DNA from: Spartobacteria bacterium
Lineage (GTDB): Bacteria > Verrucomicrobiota > Verrucomicrobiia > Chthoniobacterales > UBA10450
NCBI GenBank assembly: GCA_021324035.1
Contig: JAJPJU010000157.1
Span: 1 to 6,765, forward strand
DNA: 6,765 nucleotides
Reading direction: 5' to 3'
Positions 1-4,987 of this stretch are shown here, one piece after another. Under the pieces are notes generated by a model. The model was not told the DNA's origin. It saw only the letters and a program-made list of their open reading frames with translations, and made no database searches. The translations under genes were made by a program, and so were the position numbers. Numbering within the stretch: position 1 is the first letter of the stretch; every line of letters starts with the position of its first letter.

Positions 1-903
1 AAATGGCGTGGTGCCAACCGCCGCTGGAAGAAAAAGATCGAGGATGCGGACGCTCCGGACGGGAATGAGGAATACCTTTTGTACCAAACTTTGCTCGGCA
101 CCTGGCCGATGAGCAATGAGGGCGCGCCGCTACGCACCGTTGGCCCGGACTACATCGAGCGAATCCAGAATTACATGACCAAGGCTTTGAATGAAGCGAA
201 GCTGAATACGAGCTGGATCCGGCCTAACGAGGAATGGCTTTCCGCGATGCGCGATTTCGTTGCGAAAATATTGGACCCGGCGCCAAGGAACAAATTTCTA
301 CCGCTATTCCTGCCGGTCGCTAACGACATTGCGCGACTGGGAGCGATTAACTCCCTTGCCCAGACTGTGCTCAAGCTGACATCACCCGGCGTTCCCGATA
401 TTTATCAGGGAAACGAGATCTGGGATTTCTCATTGGTGGATCCGGACAATCGCCGGCCTGTTGATTACAAAGTGCGCGCGGAAATGCTCTCATGTTTATC
501 GAGCAAAACGCCGGAGCAGCTTGTGCAAAACTGGCCCGACGGACGCATCAAAATGTTTGTTACCCAGCGCGCGCTGCAATTCCGCGGCGAACACGCGGAT
601 CTTTTCCAAAACGGCGATTATTTGCCGTTGCAGGCGAAAGGCCCATTTTCGGAGTGCGTCATCGCTTTCGCGCGAAGGCTCGACCGGCGATCAGTCGTCG
701 TGATCGTTCCCCGGCTTTCATCACGAGTTGGTTTTCCGCCGATCGGCGATCGATGGAAGGACACAGCGATCGAATTACCCGAAGGATTTCCGCTTGAGCG
801 CTGGCGCCAGGTCCTTACCGGACACGAGTTCTGGATCAAAGATCGAGCAATCCGTATGGCGGACGCGTTATCGATCCTGCCAGTTTCGATTCTCGCGAAT
901 TAA
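1..903 (+). CDS. treY: Malto-oligosyltrehalose synthase (TreY), C-terminal part
   Basis: The reading frame is open from the first base, so the gene begins upstream of the window; 300 residues and a TAA stop are visible. TreY (EC 5.4.99.15, GH13 family) converts the reducing-end alpha-1,4 linkage of a maltooligosaccharide to alpha-1,1. TreZ then releases trehalose. Seen here are the family's conserved C-terminal blocks: EYLLYQTLLGTWP (about visible residues 24-36), the KALNEAKLNTSWIRPNEEW block (about 59-77), and LTSPGVPDIYQGNEIWDFSL followed directly by VDPDNRRPVDY (about 126-156). The full-length family is far longer, so the catalytic barrel lies mostly outside the window. Any internal TTG or ATG, such as TTG at 79, is not the true start. 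Its stop overlaps the stop of the opposing membrane-protein gene by 3 nt with no terminator-like hairpin between. treZ is not visible but could lie upstream. The cytoplasmic role in trehalose and osmolyte synthesis is family knowledge. Confidence 0.95.
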   Translation, partial: KWRGANRRWKKKIEDADAPDGNEEYLLYQTLLGTWPMSNEGAPLRTVGPDYIERIQNYMTKALNEAKLNTSWIRPNEEWLSAMRDFVAKILDPAPRNKFLPLFLPVANDIARLGAINSLAQTVLKLTSPGVPDIYQGNEIWDFSLVDPDNRRPVDYKVRAEMLSCLSSKTPEQLVQNWPDGRIKMFVTQRALQFRGEHADLFQNGDYLPLQAKGPFSECVIAFARRLDRRSVVVIVPRLSSRVGFPPIGDRWKDTAIELPEGFPLERWRQVLTGHEFWIKDRAIRMADALSILPVSILAN

Positions 904-1709
904 TGCTGCGCGCCGCGGGCAAATCGTTCGGCCAGATCGCCGACCCACTGCGAGAAATTCCCCAAATTTTTGCCGAGATCGTCCGCGAAGCTGATGAAAG
1001 TGATATGGGGCGAGGCAACGATCAGCAACACTGACAAGAGCACGAGGTTCATCAGGTAGATCACGACCAGCGAAAAAAATGTTCCGTGATCGCGAAGATC
1101 CGTCTGATTCTTCGGAATCATCCAGCAGGTGAAGGTTAAGTGGAAGGCCCAGGTTGCGCCGATGACCGCGTAAAGAATACGGCCGTAGGGTTGCATGTTA
1201 TAGAAAAGGCTGAGCACGCCGTAAGTCGCGATGGCGAGAATGCTGTAGAAGGGAAAAAAATATGGCGCCAGTGCGATCCAGAAATTAGTGCGGTTGGTGA
1301 CAATGTGGCCGCCGTCCCGGCCAACGCGAAAACGGCTGACCCGGCCGCCCATTAACCAGACCCAGACCGCGTGGGTCAGTTCGTGACCGAAAACATAAAG
1401 AAGAATCGGGCGCGGCAATCCCATGAACGCGATCAGCCAAAGAACCGCGCCTAACGAAAAGAACCAGAATGGTTCGGCCGTCCACAAATGTTCGGCGACG
1501 GTTGCGCGCGCGAACGCGGTGAAAAAAGTCTGGGTCAAAATTGCGCAGATCGGTAACAAAAAAACGCCGAAGAAAAATTTCACCCAGCGGGTGGGCACCA
1601 TATAAGTGCCTGGCGTCGGCGCGCGGCGCGTCGTCGGCACAACGTAGGGCGCGACTTTCACGCCCCGGGACATTTTTCTCCCGCGCACCATTCCCTCTTT
1701 GCGGTTCAT
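900..1709 (-). CDS. Polytopic membrane protein with HELTH zinc motif, M50-like peptidase
   Basis: This 269-residue integral membrane protein has about five hydrophobic segments (near residues 43-68, 80-108, 143-169, 177-198 and 210-232). The sequence YVFGHELTHAV places H109-E110-x-x-H113 at the end of a membrane segment. That is the HExxH zinc-binding and catalytic motif of intramembrane metallopeptidases (M50, site-2-protease type). A third metal ligand could be D204 or D207 in QTDLRDHG, where M50 proteins usually carry a D-G motif; the match is loose. No PDZ domain is visible, so it is not an RseP-type protease, and no substrate can be inferred. The start is uncertain. ATG 1709 has no Shine-Dalgarno, whereas ATG 1673 (MSRGVKVAP, residue 13) follows GGGAG at 4 nt. 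Residues 1-40 are basic and rich in Pro and Thr. It lies downstream of efp in the same direction (42-78 nt gap), so it may be cotranscribed. Gene reality is high; proteolytic activity is inference. Confidence 0.85.
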   Translation of the reverse strand: MNRKEGMVRGRKMSRGVKVAPYVVPTTRRAPTPGTYMVPTRWVKFFFGVFLLPICAILTQTFFTAFARATVAEHLWTAEPFWFFSLGAVLWLIAFMGLPRPILLYVFGHELTHAVWVWLMGGRVSRFRVGRDGGHIVTNRTNFWIALAPYFFPFYSILAIATYGVLSLFYNMQPYGRILYAVIGATWAFHLTFTCWMIPKNQTDLRDHGTFFSLVVIYLMNLVLLSVLLIVASPHITFISFADDLGKNLGNFSQWVGDLAERFARGAQH

Positions 1710-1751
1710 CGCGATGATGTTAGCGCAAAAGGGAGAGAAAGAGGAAGAGGG
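1710..1751 (-). other. efp to membrane-protein gap with a pyrimidine tract in the transcript
   Basis: Directly after the efp stop codon the transcript carries 25 consecutive pyrimidines (the + strand is all A/G from 1727 to 1751), followed by GCGC. No hairpin terminator and no Shine-Dalgarno for ATG 1709 is seen. Such a G-free tract could act in Rho loading or translation control, but it may simply be low-complexity sequence. Confidence 0.5.
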
Positions 1752-2312
1752 TTAGGCGCGGCCCATATAGGCGCCGGTGCGGGTATCAATCTTGATGATT
1801 TCCCCTTCCTTAATGAAAAGCGGAACGTTGATCGTTTTTCCCGTTTCCAATTTGGCCGGTTTGGTTACGTTGCTGGCAGTATCGCCGCGCAGGCCTTCCG
1901 CCGACTCGATCACTTTCAAACTGACCGAGGCCGGCATTTCGATCTGGACAGGTTTGCCTTCGGCGTAGAGGACCTGCACCGGCGTGTTCTCAACGAGATA
2001 ATCTTTGGCCTCTCCAATGAGGCTGTCTTGAAACGCGACCGTGTCATAGGTCTCGGGATCCATGAAGTGATAGCCGTTGTGATCGTGGTAACTGAATTCG
2101 AGTTGTTTCCGTTCGATGTCGACCAGCTCAACTTTGTCAGTGGAACCGAAGCGAACGTCAGCGCTTTTGCCTGTGTTGATGTAACGAATGATCGCCTGCA
2201 CGAACGCGCGCAGGTTGCCGGGTGTCCGATGGTGCACTTCGAGCACGATCGCGGTGTTACCGTTGTATTTGATCGCCATCCCCCGGCGAAGGTCGTTAGC
2301 TGCTGCGGCCAT
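1752..2312 (-). CDS. efp: Elongation factor P with non-canonical modification loop
   Basis: This 186-residue protein matches EF-P in length and in all three beta-barrel domains. EF-P binds the ribosome between the P and E sites and relieves stalling at polyproline stretches. The C-terminal signature is clear: GLRGDTASNVTKPAKLETG, then VPLFIKEGEIIKIDTRTG, ending AYMGRA. The middle domain contains YHFMDPETYDT. The domain I loop reads HHRTPGNLRAFVQ (residues 27-39). E. coli has KPGKGQAF there, so the Lys34 that is beta-lysylated in E. coli aligns with Asn33, and an Arg sits two residues on (Arg35). Start choice: the frame extends 16 residues further to a TTG at 2360, but MAAAANDLRRGMAIKYNG at ATG 2312 gives the family length and N-terminus. 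No Shine-Dalgarno precedes it; a long hairpin ends one base before the ATG. It lies 88 nt downstream of the isomerase gene on the same strand. No EF-P modification enzyme (EpmA/EpmB, EarP) is in view. Confidence 0.95.
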   Translation of the reverse strand: MAAAANDLRRGMAIKYNGNTAIVLEVHHRTPGNLRAFVQAIIRYINTGKSADVRFGSTDKVELVDIERKQLEFSYHDHNGYHFMDPETYDTVAFQDSLIGEAKDYLVENTPVQVLYAEGKPVQIEMPASVSLKVIESAEGLRGDTASNVTKPAKLETGKTINVPLFIKEGEIIKIDTRTGAYMGRA

Positions 2313-2400
2313 AAGATGTTGAGAGGGTTGAGAAGTTGAGTCGATTTGCTGCGACGTCAAGCTCTTCTCAACCGCTCAACATCTCAACTCCTCAACAGCT
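2313..2400 (-). repeat. GTTGAG/CTCAAC octamer repeats forming a long hairpin before efp
   Basis: On the + strand, CTCAAC occurs at 2367, 2375, 2383 and 2391, an exact 8-base period. Its complement GTTGAG occurs at 2318, 2327 and 2335 (periods 9 and 8). In transcript sense this is four GTTGAGNN units, a spacer of about 26 nt, then three CTCAAC units. The arms pair almost perfectly: 2326-2335 with 2364-2373 (10 bp) and 2314-2323 with 2375-2384 (10 bp), separated by a small 2x1 internal loop. The spacer can extend the stem (2336-2339 with 2357-2360, and 2341-2343 with 2352-2354). The structure nearly fills the gap between the isomerase stop and the efp ATG. No U-run follows, so a simple intrinsic terminator is unlikely. 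It could be a dispersed palindromic element, an RNA processing site or a translational control hairpin; the sequence alone does not decide. Confidence 0.85.
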
Positions 2401-3372
2401 TTAGAGTAACTTCAAGCGGGTCAAATCCTGAGCATCGACGATTCCTACAGGTTTGTGATCGTCGTCCACGACCACCAAATCATCGATTCGATGACGCTCG
2501 AGAAGGTTAAGAACTTCAACCGCGAGCTTGTCCTGGTGAATCGTGACGGGATTGAGAGTCATTAAGTCGGAGACAAGACGCTCACCAACCTTTGAATCGG
2601 TTTGAAAGTGTCTGACAAAGTCACCGTGGGTAAAGATTCCAGCCAGTCTTCCATCGGCGTCGGTCACAACTGAAGCTCCGGCCCGCACGGCTGTCATCGC
2701 TTTGAGAGCATCGCGGACCAGTACATCCGACGATGCTATCGCCATCCCATTTTTCGGCCGCATGATTTGATGGACCGGAATCAGCAAGCTGCGGCCGATC
2801 TTTCCGCCGGGATGAAATTTGGCAAAATCTTCTTTGTTAAATCCGCGCGCTTCGAGCAAAACCATCGCCAGGGCATCGCCAAGGGCGAGCATCGCGGTCG
2901 TGCTCGAAGTCGGCGCCAGGTTTAACGGACATGCTTCCTGCTCGACATTCACATCGAGAACGACGTGCGCGTTTTTCGCGAGAGTGGAATCCGCATCGCC
3001 GACCATGGCGATGATTTTTACCTGAAAACGAGCGATCGCCGGCAAAACCCGCACCAGCTCTTCAGTTTCGCCACTGGAACTGAGTGCGAGAATGATATCG
3101 CCGTCAGCGACCACGCCAAGATCTCCATGGAGCGCATTCAACGAATCGAGCACTACAGCGGGCGAACCGGTGCTGGTCAGGGTGGAGGCGATCTTACTGC
3201 CAATATGCCCGGATTTACCGACGCCCAGAACCACGACTTTGCCGCGGGCATCGACCGTGTCTTTAATAAGAGCGACCGCGCGGGTAAAATTGTCGCCCAG
3301 TCTTTGGTGAAGGCGTTGAAGCTCCCGAATTTCGAGATCCAAAACGCGGCGTGCTTTCTCCAAATAGTCCAT
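2401..3372 (-). CDS. kdsD: Arabinose-5-phosphate isomerase, KdsD/KpsF/GutQ family
   Basis: This 323-residue protein has the full family layout: an N-terminal SIS sugar-isomerase domain (about 30-190) followed by two CBS domains (about 203-258 and 270-322). The enzyme interconverts D-ribulose-5-phosphate and D-arabinose-5-phosphate (EC 5.3.1.13), the first step toward KDO for lipopolysaccharide or capsule. Visible motifs are GVGKSGHIG, ALHGDLG, SSSGETEE, EQEACPLNLAPTSSTTA and FHPGGKIGR. By alignment from memory, the E. coli KdsD active-site residues Lys59, Glu111, Glu152 and His193 correspond to Lys53, Glu105, Glu146 and His187, all kept. One difference is that the HPGEA segment before HGDLG is DSLNA here, so E. 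coli His82 becomes Asp76. The start ATG at 3372 has AAGG about 4 nt upstream. It is the first gene of a probable leftward group with efp and the HELTH protein. Paralogues (KpsF, GutQ) share this architecture, so the symbol is by function. It indicates a Gram-negative envelope. Confidence 0.93.
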   Translation of the reverse strand: MDYLEKARRVLDLEIRELQRLHQRLGDNFTRAVALIKDTVDARGKVVVLGVGKSGHIGSKIASTLTSTGSPAVVLDSLNALHGDLGVVADGDIILALSSSGETEELVRVLPAIARFQVKIIAMVGDADSTLAKNAHVVLDVNVEQEACPLNLAPTSSTTAMLALGDALAMVLLEARGFNKEDFAKFHPGGKIGRSLLIPVHQIMRPKNGMAIASSDVLVRDALKAMTAVRAGASVVTDADGRLAGIFTHGDFVRHFQTDSKVGERLVSDLMTLNPVTIHQDKLAVEVLNLLERHRIDDLVVVDDDHKPVGIVDAQDLTRLKLL

Positions 3373-3377
3373 TTACC

Positions 3378-3406
3378 TTGACAATTCTGCGCTGGAGGAG
3401 TCTAAC
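3378..3406 (+). promoter_or_regulatory. Predicted sigma-70-type promoter for the small secreted protein gene
   Basis: A perfect TTGACA -35 box lies at 3378-3383. After exactly 17 nt there is TCTAAC at 3401-3406, which matches 4 of 6 bases of the TATAAT -10 consensus. Transcription would start near 3413, giving a leader of about 25 nt. That leader carries GGAG at 3428-3431, 7 nt before the ATG at 3439, a normal Shine-Dalgarno arrangement. The promoter sits in a 66-nt divergent intergenic region and may drive both the small gene and the glycosyltransferase. Confidence 0.6.
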
Positions 3407-3412
3407 GGGCAA
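3384..3412 (-). promoter_or_regulatory. Weak candidate promoter for the isomerase gene, overlapping the divergent one
   Basis: Read leftward, TTGCCC (3412-3407) and CAGAAT (3389-3384) are separated by 17 nt. Each matches its consensus hexamer at 4 of 6 positions. The start point would fall near 3377, leaving only about 5 nt before the ATG at 3372, too short for the AAGG there to act as a ribosome binding site on that transcript. The call is therefore weak; another promoter inside the neighbouring coding sequence is possible. Confidence 0.25.
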
Positions 3413-3438
3413 GAACCGACCTTAACCGGAGAAAAGTA

Positions 3439-3747
3439 ATGAAAAAGCTCGTGTTGCTCGGGGTATTAATGGTGGTCGCGGGCTTCGGCTTTGCGCAGTC
3501 GCCGACACCGCAAAAGAAAAGCTTTACCGCGAAGACCACCGGCAAGACTCGTCCGGCGCCCCAGCGGCCTCCATTGCGACGCGAAAGTACCGAAGGCAGC
3601 CTGGCCCGCGCTTCCCGCGGTGGAAATCCGTTTCAATTGTTGAATCCCAGAGCTCCGGCGGTTTACGGCCGCGCCGAGGACAACGTCTTTCTCGATCCCG
3701 AAACTGGAAAGTGGAAGGGATTCAAGCTGCTCACGATCAACTTTTAA
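3439..3747 (+). CDS. Small secreted or periplasmic protein, unknown function
   Basis: This 102-residue protein has a clear Sec signal peptide: MKK, a hydrophobic core (residues 4-18) and a probable cleavage site after Ala19 (GFA|QSP). The mature part has a basic, Pro/Lys/Arg/Thr-rich stretch (about 20-60), likely disordered. A more structured C-terminus follows with NPFQLLNPRAPAVYG and FLDPETGKWKGFKLLTINF. I do not recognise the family. The gene is supported by a good Shine-Dalgarno (GGAG, 7 nt before the ATG), a consensus-like promoter and the signal peptide. No cysteine or lipobox is present, so it is not a lipoprotein. It precedes the glycosyltransferase gene by 58 nt on the same strand. 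An envelope-associated role is only an inference from export and neighbours. Confidence 0.8.
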   Translation: MKKLVLLGVLMVVAGFGFAQSPTPQKKSFTAKTTGKTRPAPQRPPLRRESTEGSLARASRGGNPFQLLNPRAPAVYGRAEDNVFLDPETGKWKGFKLLTINF

Positions 3748-3805
3748 ACTTCGCGTCCGATTAGTGCGGATAGGCTCGTAGTGGTAGCGAGTTTGATTTC
3801 AAACG
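3748..3805 (+). other. Short intergenic stretch with three small inverted repeats
   Basis: Three consecutive stems can form: TCCG/CGGA (3756-3759 with 3767-3770), CTCG/CGAG (3775-3778 with 3788-3791) and GTTTGA/TCAAAC (3791-3796 with 3799-3804), the last with a 2-nt loop. The last ends one base before the TTG start of the glycosyltransferase gene. The second and third share base 3791, so they are alternatives or one is shorter. There is no U-run and no Shine-Dalgarno. It may be part of a dispersed repeat or a translational control structure; the stems are short enough that chance is possible. Confidence 0.4.
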
Positions 3806-4987
3806 TTGAACGATCCGTCTGAATCAGGCCCCGTCGTCGCATTTTACTGCGCGACTTTCCTCAAGCCGGAGATGTTGCACATCTACCGGCAAATCACCGG
3901 TCTTCGTCGGGTCCGACCGGTCGTCGTTGCACAGAAACGGGAGAACGCGGACGAATTCCCATTCGAAAAAATCGATCTGGTCGAAAAGCCAGCCATACAT
4001 TTTTTGCGACGTTTCTGGTTTCGACAGGTTTGTAATAAACCGTGGCAGGTCTCCCGTTCGGAAGTGCAGGCGATCAATGCAGTGTTGGCCCGGGAGAACG
4101 CGCAGTTATTGCATATCTTTTTTGGTCACATTGCGGTCCATCTCTTGCCGTTGATCCGAACCTGGCCAAATCCGCGAGTCGTTTCGTTTCACGGCGCGGA
4201 CGTAATGGTCGACATGGATAAACCGGCTTACCGCCAGGCGACAAAGGAGATGCTCGATCTCGTGACGCGAGTTTTTGTTCGTTCGGCATCTCTGCAACGC
4301 GCGATTATCGAACTTGGCTGCGACGAAAAGAAGATCGATGTGGTGCGCACCGGCATTCCGCTCCAGGAATTTCCGTTTCGCGAGCGTGAGTTTCCAACGG
4401 ATGGAAGCTGGCGTTTTCTGCACGCAAGCCGGCTCGTGCAAAAAAAGGGGATCGCAACGACCCTGCACGCCTTCACTGTGTTTTCGAATCATTATCCGAA
4501 AGCGATCCTCACGGTCGCCGGGGAAGGGCCGATGCTGGCGGAGCTCAAGGAACTTACCCGTAAACTCAAAATCTCCGATCGCGTAATGTTGCCGGGATTT
4601 TTAGCGCCGGAGAAATTGCGCGAAGTTTATTACGCTTCACACATTTTCCTTCATCCCAGTGAAACCGGCAGCGACGGAAATCAGGAAGGCATTCCGAACT
4701 CGATGCTGGAAGCGATGGCAACCGGACTCCCAGTGTTCGCGACAAACCACGGCGGAATTCCGGAAGCGATCGAAAACGGGGTAAGCGGCATTCTCGTGGC
4801 CGAGCGCGACCATGAAGCTTTGTCACGCGCACTTCTCGATGCCGCGAAGAATCCGGAATTGTTGAAGCGGCTTGCCCGAGACGGCGCGAATGCGGTAGCG
4901 GCAAAATTCGATCAGCGAAGGCAAATCGAACAGCTCGAAGAGATTTACTTAAGAATGATCGGCGATTCGCGAAAAGAAAATCGCTAA
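3806..4987 (+). CDS. GT4-family glycosyltransferase (GT-B fold)
   Basis: This 393-residue protein has the two Rossmann-like halves of a retaining GT-B glycosyltransferase. The N-terminal acceptor half includes LLHIFFGHIAVHLL and VVSFHGADV (His129-Gly130). The C-terminal donor half includes LHASRLVQKKG (Arg209, Lys213, Lys214), LTVAGEGPML, VMLPGF, and EGIPNSMLEAMATGLPV with Glu294 and Glu302 forming the EX7E motif. NHGGIPEAIENG follows. The pattern resembles colanic-acid WcaL/AmsK-type enzymes, so transfer of a nucleotide-activated sugar to an exopolysaccharide, O-antigen or glycolipid is likely; donor and acceptor cannot be read. No membrane segment or signal peptide is seen, so it is cytoplasmic or peripheral. 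Start: an in-frame TGA at 3794 limits the choice to TTG 3806 or ATG 3872 (Met23). TTG keeps the VVAFYCATFLKP strand that belongs to the fold. No Shine-Dalgarno is evident. Its 3' end overlaps the opposing gene by 39 nt. Confidence 0.9.
   Translation: MNDPSESGPVVAFYCATFLKPEMLHIYRQITGLRRVRPVVVAQKRENADEFPFEKIDLVEKPAIHFLRRFWFRQVCNKPWQVSRSEVQAINAVLARENAQLLHIFFGHIAVHLLPLIRTWPNPRVVSFHGADVMVDMDKPAYRQATKEMLDLVTRVFVRSASLQRAIIELGCDEKKIDVVRTGIPLQEFPFREREFPTDGSWRFLHASRLVQKKGIATTLHAFTVFSNHYPKAILTVAGEGPMLAELKELTRKLKISDRVMLPGFLAPEKLREVYYASHIFLHPSETGSDGNQEGIPNSMLEAMATGLPVFATNHGGIPEAIENGVSGILVAERDHEALSRALLDAAKNPELLKRLARDGANAVAAKFDQRRQIEQLEEIYLRMIGDSRKENR

Noticed and set aside
900..1709. RseP-type site-2 protease
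   Set aside because: Only HExxH and membrane segments are shared. There is no PDZ domain, the length is much shorter, and the C-terminal LDG-type motif is not clear.
2028..2339. 103-residue rightward frame opposite efp
   Set aside because: It is antisense to a firmly identified EF-P gene and has no supporting signal.
2313..2360. Longer EF-P starting at TTG 2360 with 16 extra residues
   Set aside because: The extension is encoded by the repeat hairpin (TSQQIDSTSQPSQHL), has no family counterpart, and ATG 2312 gives the normal EF-P length.
2314..2384. Rho-independent terminator of the isomerase gene
   Set aside because: In transcript sense the stem is followed by only a short CUU before the efp ATG, with no U-run, and the stem is not GC-dense at its base.
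2313..2400. CRISPR array
   Set aside because: Repeat units are only 6 bases with 2-base variable parts and invert halfway. CRISPR repeats are about 23-47 bases with longer spacers, and no cas gene is present.
2965..3381. 138-residue rightward frame opposite the isomerase gene
   Set aside because: It is antisense to SIS-domain coding sequence with all key motifs; no ribosome site or family resemblance was found.
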